A DNA stretch of 64,000 nucleotides, from assembly GCA_016930015.1 (NCBI GenBank), contig JAFGHR010000021.1:1-64000 (forward strand), read 5' to 3'. A program made the translations under genes and the position numbers. The notes beneath the pieces were generated by a model, which worked only from the letters and a program-made list of their open reading frames with translations, was not told the origin of the DNA and made no database searches. Below, in pieces: positions 1 to 8,416 of the stretch (its first letter is position 1; every line of letters starts with the position of its first letter). Source of the stretch: Anaerolineae bacterium. Its GTDB lineage: Bacteria; Chloroflexota; Anaerolineae; Aggregatilineales; Aggregatilineaceae.

Positions 1-345
1 CGTATTTGGCGACGCCTAACTGCATTTAGCGGCATTCGCGTTCACCAACTTGACCGTTTCGCCGCTTAATTGGCGAAGGTATTGATACTTCCCTGTGGTT
101 TTACTATATTCCGATTGTTATAAACCGTATAGTGGCAGAATTCACCCGCCCATGCGCGGGGTGTCACTGCTGGTTAACAAACGTCCACCGGGCCACGCCC
201 AGGTGTGCCGTCGTGTCACGATCAAACAATCACCGGCCCGTCGTACCCGGCTCCGGGCAGCCGGTTTTTCCGGTTTTCCCAGACAGCGCCAATACGTTAT
301 GATCGTCTTGGTGCAGACTGTCACAAGGAATACCGTTGAGGTGCC
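1..345. other. Non-coding stretch before the GH31 gene
   Basis: No convincing coding sequence is seen here. An open frame at 95-349 exists but has no family resemblance and runs through a terminator-like hairpin. The stretch holds a small inverted repeat (TTCGCC at 58-63 with GGCGAA at 72-77) and the hairpin at 247-269. It is probably the 3' end region of a gene lying left of the window plus the leader of the next gene. No tRNA, RNase P RNA or SRP RNA motif was recognised. Confidence 0.5.
247..269 (+). terminator. Probable rho-independent terminator
   Basis: A perfect 6-bp GC-only stem with one A-T pair (CCGGCT at 247-252, AGCCGG at 259-264) with a 6-nt loop is followed directly by five T residues. 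It would end transcripts entering from the left before the GH31 gene at 346. Confidence 0.5.
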
Positions 346-2892
346 ATGAGCGAATCGGCAAGGTTTAGTGAACGACCTGAACACCATGCGTTTGGACCTA
401 AAATGATTGCGAGTATTGCCATGAACGGACTGCGTTATAACCTGGCGCTATTTTCCCGTAACCGCCGCTTCGGTCGCCGGAAGCCACGGGGACGGTTTCA
501 CACACCGGGCAAGGTGATCGCCGTGGACAAACTGCCACACGGCGCACAGCTTCATACCGAACGCGTACATGTCGATATCACGTTTCTTTCGCCCCATATC
601 ATCCGGGTGCGCATGCGGCAAGACGGTGTTTTTAACCCGCCTTTTTCCTACGCGATTGACAAGATCGACTGGCCGCCGCCAAAGGTCGCGCACCGGGATA
701 CACTGGAAGCATTCACGGCGGGCACCAATCACCTGGTGTGCCGGGTAACCAAAGACACCTGCCGCCTGGTGATCGAAACGAACAAAGGCCACGTCATCAG
801 CGAGGATAATCCCGGCCTCGCGTGGCGGGGTCCCCAGGTACGCTGGACGCGGCGGCTCCCGGAGCACGAGGGATGTTACGGGCTGGGCGAGCGTGCCGCA
901 TCGCTCGACCTGCGCGGGCGGCGCTGGGCGCTGTGGAACGCCGATCCCATGCCCTATGCGCGCGGAGCCGATCCGCTGTACACGAGCATCCCGTTTTACC
1001 TGGGCGTTCGTCCCAAGATGGCCTACGGCATTTTGTGGGATAATCCGGCGCGGGGTTATGTTGACCTGGGCGCGGCCAATCCCAAAGAAATGACGTTCGC
1101 CGCCGACGATGGCGAACTGCGCTATTACCTGATCGCCGGTAAAAACGCGGAGGATGTGCTGGCTCACTATACCGAACTGACCGGACATATGCCGCTGCCG
1201 CCGCTGTGGGCGCTGGGATTTCAACAGTCCCGCTGGAGTTATTTGTCAGAGGCCGAATTTCGCACGCTGGCGCACGAATTCCGGCAGCGCCAGATTCCGT
1301 GCGACGTGCTCTATTTTGATATCGACTATATGGACGGTTTCCGCTGTTTTACGTGGGATCACCAGCGTTTCCCGCGCCTGTCCGAGCTGGTCACCGACCT
1401 GTCGGAGCAGGGCTTCAAAAGTGTCGCCATCATCGATCCGGGCATCAAGGTTGATCCCGGCTACCAGGTGTATGAAGGCGGCGCGCAGCAGGATGTTTTC
1501 CTCAAATATCCCGACGGACAGCGTGTGATCGGGCCGGTGTGGCCCGGTCGCTGCCACTTCCCCGACTTCACCAGCGCGCGCGTGCGGGCCTGGTGGGGTG
1601 AGCAGTTCCCGGCCCTGTCACAAACCGGATTTGCCGGGGTCTGGAACGATATGAACGAACCCGCCTTGATCACGGGGTTCGGTTCCCAGACGCTGGCCGA
1701 CTACGTCGAGCATGATTATGATGGCATCGGGCAGACACATGTGCAGGGCGGGCATAACGTGTACGGGATGCAGATGGTCCGCGCCACGCGCGAAGCCCTG
1801 CAAAAACTGCGGCCCGATGAGCGGCACTTTGTCATGACACGCGCGGCCTATGCGGGCACGCAGCGTTATGCTACGACCTGGACCGGCGACAATCTCGCCA
1901 CCTGGGATCACCTGCGCCTGAGCATCAGCACGGTGCTGAATCAAAGCCTGTCGGGAATGGCGTTTACCGGGCCGGATATCGGCGGTTTTTCCGGTGAGCC
2001 AGACGGCGAGTTATTCGCCCGCTGGATGCAGCTTGGCAGTATGCTGCCGTACTTCCGCGTGCACAGCATGAAAGGCACCGCGCCCCAGGAACCCTGGCGC
2101 TACGGCGAACGCGTTGAAACGATCAGCCGTCAGGCGATCGAGCTGCGCTACCAGCTTTTGCCGTACTTCTACACACAAACGGCTGAAAACGCCCGCCGCG
2201 GCACGCCCATCGTGCGCCCGTTGTTCATGTTGGAGCCGGATGATCCCACGCTGCGCGGCCTGGACGATGCTTTTCTGGTCGGTGACGCCCTGCTGGTCGC
2301 GCCCGTGCTGGAACCGGGAGCCACTCAGCGGCAAGTTTACCTGCCTCACGGCGAGTGGTACGAGTTCGACACCGGTAAACGGCTTACAGGCGGCCAGACG
2401 ATAACCGTTGATGCCCCGTTGGAGCGCCTACCGCTGTTTGTACGCGCCGGAAAAGTGATCCCCATGTGGCCGGTGATGCAGTACGTTGGCGAAAAACCGG
2501 TAGATGAACTGCATTTGCGCGTTTATGCCGGGGCTGGCGAAACCACCCTCTATGAAGACGCGGGCAGCGGGTTGGCCTACCAGCACGGTGACTACCGCTG
2601 GTCCTACTTTACGTGCCAGTACACGCCTTCGGGGCAGTTTGCCATCAACTGGCGCCGGGCCGGAACCTACGCACCACCTTATTCCACGGTGCGCGTCGAG
2701 ATCACCGGGTGCGAGGGCGAGCCGGAAAGCGTCGATCTGGACCAGCAGGGCGCGCCGATCTGGTATTACGAAGGCGGCATTGTCGAACTGGTGGTCAAAC
2801 CGTTTGAGACAGCCCTGATCAAAGGACCGCAGGTAGACGACGTGGACGATGAACCGCCGCCACCAACCCTGTTACGTCCGCCAAGCCGTTAG
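346..2892 (+). CDS. Glycoside hydrolase family 31 alpha-glucosidase
   Basis: An 848-residue enzyme that should hydrolyse terminal alpha-glucosidic linkages of oligosaccharides by the retaining GH31 mechanism. The family signature WNDMNEP is present, with the nucleophile Asp at residue 435. The acid/base Asp is probably residue 515 in the TGDN context. An N-terminal beta-sandwich (about 60-260) precedes the TIM barrel (about 280-630), and beta domains follow. No signal peptide is evident, so it is probably cytoplasmic. The ATG at 346 follows AAGGAA at 325-330 and GAGG at 338-341. In-frame ATGs at 403 and 421 are alternatives because the first 40 residues are poorly conserved in type. The gene stands alone and runs convergently with the next gene, with a 4-bp overlap at its stop. 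Exact substrate (maltose, isomaltose, xyloside) cannot be read from sequence. Confidence 0.93.
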   Translation: MSESARFSERPEHHAFGPKMIASIAMNGLRYNLALFSRNRRFGRRKPRGRFHTPGKVIAVDKLPHGAQLHTERVHVDITFLSPHIIRVRMRQDGVFNPPFSYAIDKIDWPPPKVAHRDTLEAFTAGTNHLVCRVTKDTCRLVIETNKGHVISEDNPGLAWRGPQVRWTRRLPEHEGCYGLGERAASLDLRGRRWALWNADPMPYARGADPLYTSIPFYLGVRPKMAYGILWDNPARGYVDLGAANPKEMTFAADDGELRYYLIAGKNAEDVLAHYTELTGHMPLPPLWALGFQQSRWSYLSEAEFRTLAHEFRQRQIPCDVLYFDIDYMDGFRCFTWDHQRFPRLSELVTDLSEQGFKSVAIIDPGIKVDPGYQVYEGGAQQDVFLKYPDGQRVIGPVWPGRCHFPDFTSARVRAWWGEQFPALSQTGFAGVWNDMNEPALITGFGSQTLADYVEHDYDGIGQTHVQGGHNVYGMQMVRATREALQKLRPDERHFVMTRAAYAGTQRYATTWTGDNLATWDHLRLSISTVLNQSLSGMAFTGPDIGGFSGEPDGELFARWMQLGSMLPYFRVHSMKGTAPQEPWRYGERVETISRQAIELRYQLLPYFYTQTAENARRGTPIVRPLFMLEPDDPTLRGLDDAFLVGDALLVAPVLEPGATQRQVYLPHGEWYEFDTGKRLTGGQTITVDAPLERLPLFVRAGKVIPMWPVMQYVGEKPVDELHLRVYAGAGETTLYEDAGSGLAYQHGDYRWSYFTCQYTPSGQFAINWRRAGTYAPPYSTVRVEITGCEGEPESVDLDQQGAPIWYYEGGIVELVVKPFETALIKGPQVDDVDDEPPPPTLLRPPSR

Positions 2893-3266
2893 CCGTCGTT
2901 TTCGCCGCCGCGCGCTTGATCGCGCGCGTGCTGGATAATGGCTTCGACGTCCAACGCGGACGGCTGCCATAGAAACTTGTTCATGGCGATGGTGTCATTG
3001 TCGTCAAAAACGACACCTTCCGCTTCGAGTTTGGCCCGCTGGCGCGCGGCAACATCCGGCGACCCTTTGATGCTGATGCGTCCCTGGGCATTCACAACAC
3101 GGTGCCAGGGAACCTCCGGCTCTGGCCCGGTGAGACTGCCCAGCGCCCAGCCGACGGATCGCGCGCCACGCGGCACGCCCAGCAGCAGCGCCACCCGCCC
3201 GTAGGACAGCACGCGTCCCGCCGGGATGCGGCGTACCAATGCATACACTTGTTGGTTAAACGACAT
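2889..3266 (-). CDS. Alkyltransferase-like (ATL) DNA-binding protein, MGMT family
   Basis: A 125-residue protein of the O6-alkylguanine-DNA alkyltransferase C-terminal fold. The helix-turn-helix region and the arginine-finger area are recognisable (GRVLSYGRVA, ARSVGWALG). The active-site motif PCHRV reads PWHRVV, so the alkyl-accepting Cys is replaced by Trp. In known ATL proteins this gives a non-enzymatic sensor that flips O6-alkylguanine and hands the lesion to nucleotide excision repair; that role is inferred here. The open frame extends upstream to 3362, but the ATG at 3266 (MSFNQQVYAL) matches the usual family N-terminus and avoids overlapping the divergent gene that starts at 3304. Confidence 0.88.
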   Translation of the reverse strand: MSFNQQVYALVRRIPAGRVLSYGRVALLLGVPRGARSVGWALGSLTGPEPEVPWHRVVNAQGRISIKGSPDVAARQRAKLEAEGVVFDDNDTIAMNKFLWQPSALDVEAIIQHARDQARGGENDG

Positions 3267-3303
3267 CGGTGAATCGGCCAACCATGCACCTCGGAATCTG
3301 CTC

Positions 3304-4419
3304 ATGAAACCACATTCTGCCCGCTTATTCCGCCCCTGGACCCTGGTGCTGATCCTGGGCATGATCTATCTTGGCGTGATCCTGATTGTCAACAGCGGCG
3401 ATCCCAAAACGTTTGTCACGCTGGGTGACTGTTTCAGCCAGTGCGCCGGGCTGGACGGTGAAGCCTGCGACGATGACGAAGGTTACGACGGGCAGTTTGC
3501 CTATTATATCGCGCGTGACCCGGTTGGCTCGCCGGACTGTCTCGACATGCCCGCGTACCGGTTGCAGCGCATCCTGCTGCCCGCGTTGGGGCGAGCGCTC
3601 AGCCTGGGGCACGATGGGTTAATCCCGTGGGCGTTCGTGATCATCAACCTGGCGGCGCTCGTGATCGGGACCGCGCTGGTCGAGCGCCTGCTGATCACGG
3701 ACAAAACAAGCCGCTGGTTTGCGCTCAGTTACGGGCTGTTCATCGGCGTGTTTATGGCCGTGCGGCTCAGCACGAACGAAACACTTGCCTACGGGCTGGT
3801 GATCGCGGGCATCTGGTATGCCGAGCGTGATCGCCCCTGGCAGGCCGCGATTTTGCTGGCGCTGGCCGGATTAGCCAAAGAAACGACCGGGTTGTTCACC
3901 GCCGGATACCTGCTGTTTTACGCGCTGCGCCGCCGCTGGCGCGACGTGATCCGGCTGGCCGTGATCGTGGGTGTGCCGTTTGCCGCGTGGCAGATCGTCC
4001 TGTATGACTGGCTGGGCGCGGTCGGAATCGGGTCCGGCGGCGCGAAGGCCACCCCCTTTGAGATCATCCCCTACAACGGCGTGTGGCGGATCGCGTTCGA
4101 CGGCGGGCTGTTGGTGTTCCTGGTGCTGGGTGCGCTCGTGATCCCGGCGGCGGTGCTGCCGAGTCTGTGGGCGCTGCGGTATACCCTGCGCGATTTACGA
4201 CTGGGTCCGCCGGGCGTGTACGCCTGCCTGCTGCTGGTCAACGCTGCGATCATGCCGTTTGTGCCGTTTTCGACGTACCGTGAATATTTGGGACTGCTGC
4301 GGTTTATGCCGGGGCTGGTGCTGATGGTGGTGCTCTATGCCGCCCGGTACAAACACCAGCGCCCGCTGTTATACAGCACGCTGTGGATCGTGCTGCTGCT
4401 GTTCCTGGTCGTTGGCTGA
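3304..4419 (+). CDS. Polytopic membrane protein with GYDGQF motif
   Basis: A 371-residue protein with about nine or ten hydrophobic segments and a short basic N-terminus. After the first membrane helix comes a cysteine-containing extracytoplasmic segment with GYDGQFAYYIARDP. That motif is common in uncharacterised membrane proteins linked to cell-surface glycopolymers and resembles the catalytic-loop region of GT-C-type glycosyltransferases, but no glycosyltransferase residue can be assigned firmly. The ATG at 3304 is chosen over the upstream frame start at 3226 because it begins a normal membrane-protein N-terminus and leaves a 37-bp gap to the divergent ATL gene. Its last 51 bp overlap the convergent YfhO-like gene. 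Function unknown. Confidence 0.75.
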   Translation: MKPHSARLFRPWTLVLILGMIYLGVILIVNSGDPKTFVTLGDCFSQCAGLDGEACDDDEGYDGQFAYYIARDPVGSPDCLDMPAYRLQRILLPALGRALSLGHDGLIPWAFVIINLAALVIGTALVERLLITDKTSRWFALSYGLFIGVFMAVRLSTNETLAYGLVIAGIWYAERDRPWQAAILLALAGLAKETTGLFTAGYLLFYALRRRWRDVIRLAVIVGVPFAAWQIVLYDWLGAVGIGSGGAKATPFEIIPYNGVWRIAFDGGLLVFLVLGALVIPAAVLPSLWALRYTLRDLRLGPPGVYACLLLVNAAIMPFVPFSTYREYLGLLRFMPGLVLMVVLYAARYKHQRPLLYSTLWIVLLLFLVVG

Positions 4420-6738
4420 TCCGCGCTTCCGACTGCCGAGTGTTACCAGCCCCAACGCGACCAGCAGCGCGATCAGGCTGCCGCCCACGCCGGCCATTTC
4501 ATGATTCACACGATAACGCAACGTGACCGTGCTCTCGCCGGGGGAGATGATCACGGCCAAAAACGCCAGGTTGGCGCGGTACAGGTCCGTGTTTCGCTCG
4601 TTGATCGACGCTTCCCAGCCGGGATACCACGTGCTGCTGATCACCAGGTAGGCGGCATTCTCAGCATCCACGCGAAAGCGTAATTCGTCCGGATCATGGG
4701 GCAGGACGGTCACGCTGCCGCCTGCCGGGGCGGTCGGAATCGGCGCGTCAGGTGGATCACCCGCCAGCAGCACGGTATGTGCCGGGTCCCATGCTGGATC
4801 GCGGAGCGCGTCACTTATCGCGTCATCGGAATCGAACCATTCCGCCGAATCCACCAGCCACGCCAGCGGCGCCGGCGCATTATGCGCGGCGTCATACGGG
4901 GCATGGTACGGCGCGGTATCTCCCTGCCAGCCGTCCGGCGGTGCATCGGCAAATACCTGGGTTACGCCCGCCGCCCGGAGTAATGCCGACGATTCGCCGC
5001 CCATGTCTTCGATCAGGTCCACGTACTGGCCGTGATAACGCGGCAGCAGCGGATCAAAATTATTGAACGTCAAAATGTGGTCGAGCATAGTCAGATTCGG
5101 CAGCAGCGAGGCCCGTACCGCGTCCCGGTTATCTTTCGCCACGCGGTAATCGGACAGGTCAAAAAACTGGTCGTACAGCACCTTGTCCTGGACATCCTCA
5201 AACCAGTAGATACGCCCGTCCGGGGGTGTGATTGCGCGCGGATCGTAATAGTCGCCAGGAATCATCGGGTTCAGGCCGCCGCCCGCCCACGCCAGGTCAC
5301 ACGCGACAAATACCAGCACCGCCGCCGACCACAAAACCCGCGATTTACCGACCGGTTTTAGCCCCTCGACCGGCTGTGTCAGCGTCAGCAGGGCCGCGCC
5401 AGCGATCCAGCAGCCCAGCACGATCATACCGTCGGCGAGCACATCGAGCGTTTCGGCGTCAACATCGACCATCTGAGGGATGACGAGCGCCATCACGACG
5501 ATCCCGCCGCCGCCCGCCGCCGCCAGGCGCGACCAGAACACGACCCACTTACCGCGCCCCCAGTGCTGCACGCCGATCCCGGCCAGCACCGACAGGCTGA
5601 ACACCACCAGGACCAGCCAGCGCACCGGCTCGCGGAACGCGTCGAACGTCGGCACGTAGTCGTACAGCAGGCGGAACACCGGCCCGTGACGCCCGGTCGC
5701 GATGATCAACGCCAGCAGCGCCAGCGCCAACCACAGCGGCACACTGCGAAACGTGGGGTATTCGTCCAGCGCGCGCCGTTTTCGCATCCAGCCCACGACC
5801 GCCGCCGCCGCCGAGATCAGCGGGATAAAGCCGATATACGCCGCGTCTTCGAAAAAGATGCCGTTGGTGAGATATGAGCCATCAGCGGGCGTGCCGTAAA
5901 AATTCGGGCTGAGCAGCGTCACCAGCCGGAACGGGTTATATGACAGGTTGGCGGTAGTTTTATAATCCAGCCCGCTGGCGCGGTGCGATTCGGCCAGGTA
6001 TTCCGCCGTCGGGAGCAGTTGCACCGCCGCGATCCCCACGCCGAGTCCGATTCCCAACCCGGCCAGCAGCAGGGCCATTCCACGCTGGCGACCGGATGCG
6101 CTGCGCTGGCCCCACATGGTCGCCCACACCGCGTACAGGCCCACGCCGACCAGCGCATACCATACCGTCTGGGCGTGCCCGGCCAGAAGCTGCAAGCCCA
6201 TCACCAGCGCCAGCCAGCCGACATCACGCCAGCGCCGCCCCGTGATCACGCGGTGTACGAGCCAGAACAGCCACGGAATCCAGGCGACCGTATCCGCCGT
6301 GGGAAACGACCCCACCCGACCGATCACATACCCGGACAGCGCGTAGGACAGTGTGCTGATGCCGCGCCCCAACACCGGCAGCCCCAGCGCCCCGGTAAAC
6401 AACCACATCCCCGCCCCGGCCCACGCGAGATGCAGCAGCGCGATCACGGACATCGCCAAAGCATCCGGCAGCAGCATATGCAGCCAGTTGGGCGGGTAAA
6501 AGACCGCCGTCTGGTAGTTGGCCAGCAGCGGCGATCCCGCCCCGGTATACGGATTCCAGGACGGCAGCCGCCCCTCGGCCAGTTCGCTGAACGCAAACTC
6601 ACGCCAGGGATAAAATTGCAGCGACGGCAGGCCCCAAAACAGGGTTTTGCCTTCCAGCAGCAGCGGGTAAAACAACGCGCCCAGCATCACCCCCAGCAGC
6701 GCCAGCGGCAGCCATCCCGGCACAGATCGGTTAGTCAC
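4369..6738 (-). CDS. YfhO-family membrane protein (module B, copy 2)
   Basis: A 789-residue protein with about a dozen transmembrane segments in the first 480 residues and a soluble extracytoplasmic C-terminal part before a last membrane helix. The N-terminal loop (FYPWREFAFSELAEGRLPSWNPY followed by GxPLLANYQTAVFYPPNWL) is typical of YfhO proteins, which have a GT-C fold and are implicated in glycosylation of surface polymers. It is the last gene of a leftward four-gene run, overlapping the upstream gene by 8 bp, which suggests translational coupling. Its 3' end overlaps the convergent gene at 4369-4419. Substrate unknown; assignment to the family is by motif and topology. Confidence 0.8.
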   Translation of the reverse strand: MTNRSVPGWLPLALLGVMLGALFYPLLLEGKTLFWGLPSLQFYPWREFAFSELAEGRLPSWNPYTGAGSPLLANYQTAVFYPPNWLHMLLPDALAMSVIALLHLAWAGAGMWLFTGALGLPVLGRGISTLSYALSGYVIGRVGSFPTADTVAWIPWLFWLVHRVITGRRWRDVGWLALVMGLQLLAGHAQTVWYALVGVGLYAVWATMWGQRSASGRQRGMALLLAGLGIGLGVGIAAVQLLPTAEYLAESHRASGLDYKTTANLSYNPFRLVTLLSPNFYGTPADGSYLTNGIFFEDAAYIGFIPLISAAAAVVGWMRKRRALDEYPTFRSVPLWLALALLALIIATGRHGPVFRLLYDYVPTFDAFREPVRWLVLVVFSLSVLAGIGVQHWGRGKWVVFWSRLAAAGGGGIVVMALVIPQMVDVDAETLDVLADGMIVLGCWIAGAALLTLTQPVEGLKPVGKSRVLWSAAVLVFVACDLAWAGGGLNPMIPGDYYDPRAITPPDGRIYWFEDVQDKVLYDQFFDLSDYRVAKDNRDAVRASLLPNLTMLDHILTFNNFDPLLPRYHGQYVDLIEDMGGESSALLRAAGVTQVFADAPPDGWQGDTAPYHAPYDAAHNAPAPLAWLVDSAEWFDSDDAISDALRDPAWDPAHTVLLAGDPPDAPIPTAPAGGSVTVLPHDPDELRFRVDAENAAYLVISSTWYPGWEASINERNTDLYRANLAFLAVIISPGESTVTLRYRVNHEMAGVGGSLIALLVALGLVTLGSRKRGSANDQEQQQHDPQRAV

Positions 6739-8416
6739 GCGGCACCTCGAAGATCAGGTATGTGTCGGTTGAATCGGTCAGCGTATCCAGCAGGATCAGC
6801 CCCTCTGACCAGGTCGGCACAGCCGCGGGCATGGCAGCAGCGGGATCGCCGCTGATGTCAGCTTCCAGCGGGCCGTAAAACACGTAATCCACTTCGGCCA
6901 GCAGCGCGGCGCGTGCAGCGGCGTCCAGCGTGCCGCTAAAAAACTGCTCGGCGCGGTCTTCCTTGTCGTCCGCGTGGATCGTTTCGGGACCATGCCCGAC
7001 ATACGCGATCAGACCGGTGCGCGCGGGCAGCACGTTGCCGGTTTTTTTGGAACTGAGCACGACCGCATCACGCGGCGCGATGGCGTCCAGGCGATCCAGC
7101 ATGGTCAGCTCCGCCTGGGGACGAAACAGCGGGCGATCCGGCGTCAGGGCGCCGAACATCCCGCCCAGCCAGAGCAACATCGCTGTCGGCAGCACCAGGA
7201 TCAGAATCACCGTGCGCGCCCGCCGGTAGCGGCGAACGTGCGGAAATAACAGGCGCAGCCCGGCCACCGCCAGGATGCTCAGCGGCACGATCACGCCTTC
7301 GGCCAGCCGCCGCTGCACGTTGATCGGCAGGTAGACGAGCAGCGGCACGATCACGATCCAGGCGGCCAGCAGCAGGTACGGCAGGCTGTCGGCGGATCGA
7401 TCACGCTCGCCGGATGCACCTTTGCGCCACGCCCAGCGCAGGGCGGCCACCGCCGGAACAGCTAACACACTATAACCGAATACGTAATGCAGCGGGTGCG
7501 GTGACGGAAGCAAATTCTGCGCCGACCAGCGGCGGTACACATCACTGCTGGCGAACACAGCCGCGCTGTAGAGCAGCACCGGCAAAACAACCAGCGCCGC
7601 GCTGATCACCCGCCAGAACAACGCCCACGGGAACCGGCCCCGGCTGATCCACGCGGCCAATCCCCAGCCGCCGAGCACAACATATAACACCGCGACGTAA
7701 AACGGCACGCACAGCCCCATCACGACCCAGCACACTCCGGCGGCCAGTGTGTCGCGCAGCCACGAGCGCGGGCCGGGCGTGTGCAGTGCTCGGAACAATA
7801 ATAAGAATCCGGCCAGCATCGCGCCGCGTGCCAGCGCCAGGTGCGGCAGGCCGAACAGGATCAAAAAACTGTAACTTTCCGGCACGTAAAAATCGAGCGG
7901 CAGTGATCCGAGCCAATCACTCAGCCCGACCAGGCTCAGCGCCCAGCCCAGCCCGCCGCCCAACGCGATCAGGATCAACGCCAGCATTCGCGCCCGTGGT
8001 GATCGCAAAAATACGGCCACAAACCGGTAGCTGGCCAGGATCAGCAAAAAGCCAAACACGACTCGCGCCGCGTGGAATGTCACGGCCAGCCCCGTCATCA
8101 GGTCCGGGTTGTTCGCGCCTACGAACAACACGGTGAGTTTGCCCAGCAGGATATACGGCAGGAAAAATAACGCGCCGTCGTGCGGTTCGCTCGTGTAACG
8201 GATCGTGAACAGCCAGTCACCGCGCGCGCCCAGCCGCATTTTCGCCAGGTAACTGTAACCGTCGTCGGCGCCGAATAAAAACCCGCCAAACGTCCACCCA
8301 TCGCCCGCTGCCAGCCAGCCGACCATATACGGCAGCGTCGTGATCAGCATCACCAGCCCGCCAAACACGATCACGCGCCGCCATTCCGCTTTAGATACGC
8401 GTCCCCGATCAGGCAC
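6731..8416 (-). CDS. Polytopic membrane protein (module A, copy 2)
   Basis: A 561-residue protein with about twelve hydrophobic segments. An N-terminal loop carries DDGYSYLAKMRLGARGDWLF, then TSEPHDGALFF. The same pattern (DGxxYLxKxxxGxxGxWLFxxRxTxExHDGAxF) occurs in the product of 10477-12150, so the two are paralogues. The C-terminal extracytoplasmic domain is short. The acidic first loop and topology resemble GT-C glycosyltransferases, but no specific activity can be assigned. It overlaps both neighbours by 8 bp, so all are probably made from one mRNA. Confidence 0.75.
   Translation of the reverse strand: MPDRGRVSKAEWRRVIVFGGLVMLITTLPYMVGWLAAGDGWTFGGFLFGADDGYSYLAKMRLGARGDWLFTIRYTSEPHDGALFFLPYILLGKLTVLFVGANNPDLMTGLAVTFHAARVVFGFLLILASYRFVAVFLRSPRARMLALILIALGGGLGWALSLVGLSDWLGSLPLDFYVPESYSFLILFGLPHLALARGAMLAGFLLLFRALHTPGPRSWLRDTLAAGVCWVVMGLCVPFYVAVLYVVLGGWGLAAWISRGRFPWALFWRVISAALVVLPVLLYSAAVFASSDVYRRWSAQNLLPSPHPLHYVFGYSVLAVPAVAALRWAWRKGASGERDRSADSLPYLLLAAWIVIVPLLVYLPINVQRRLAEGVIVPLSILAVAGLRLLFPHVRRYRRARTVILILVLPTAMLLWLGGMFGALTPDRPLFRPQAELTMLDRLDAIAPRDAVVLSSKKTGNVLPARTGLIAYVGHGPETIHADDKEDRAEQFFSGTLDAAARAALLAEVDYVFYGPLEADISGDPAAAMPAAVPTWSEGLILLDTLTDSTDTYLIFEVPRD

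Noticed and set aside
95-349. 84-codon open frame at the left edge
   Set aside because: Crosses a terminator-like hairpin and has low-complexity Arg-rich composition with no family resemblance.
448-1224. Long open frame on the minus strand inside the GH31 gene
   Set aside because: It is antisense to a gene with clear catalytic motifs and shows no family pattern or ribosome site.
5983-6855. 290-codon plus-strand open frame across the YfhO-like gene
   Set aside because: Composition is Arg/Gln/His/Pro-rich, typical of a shadow of a GC-rich membrane-protein gene on the other strand.
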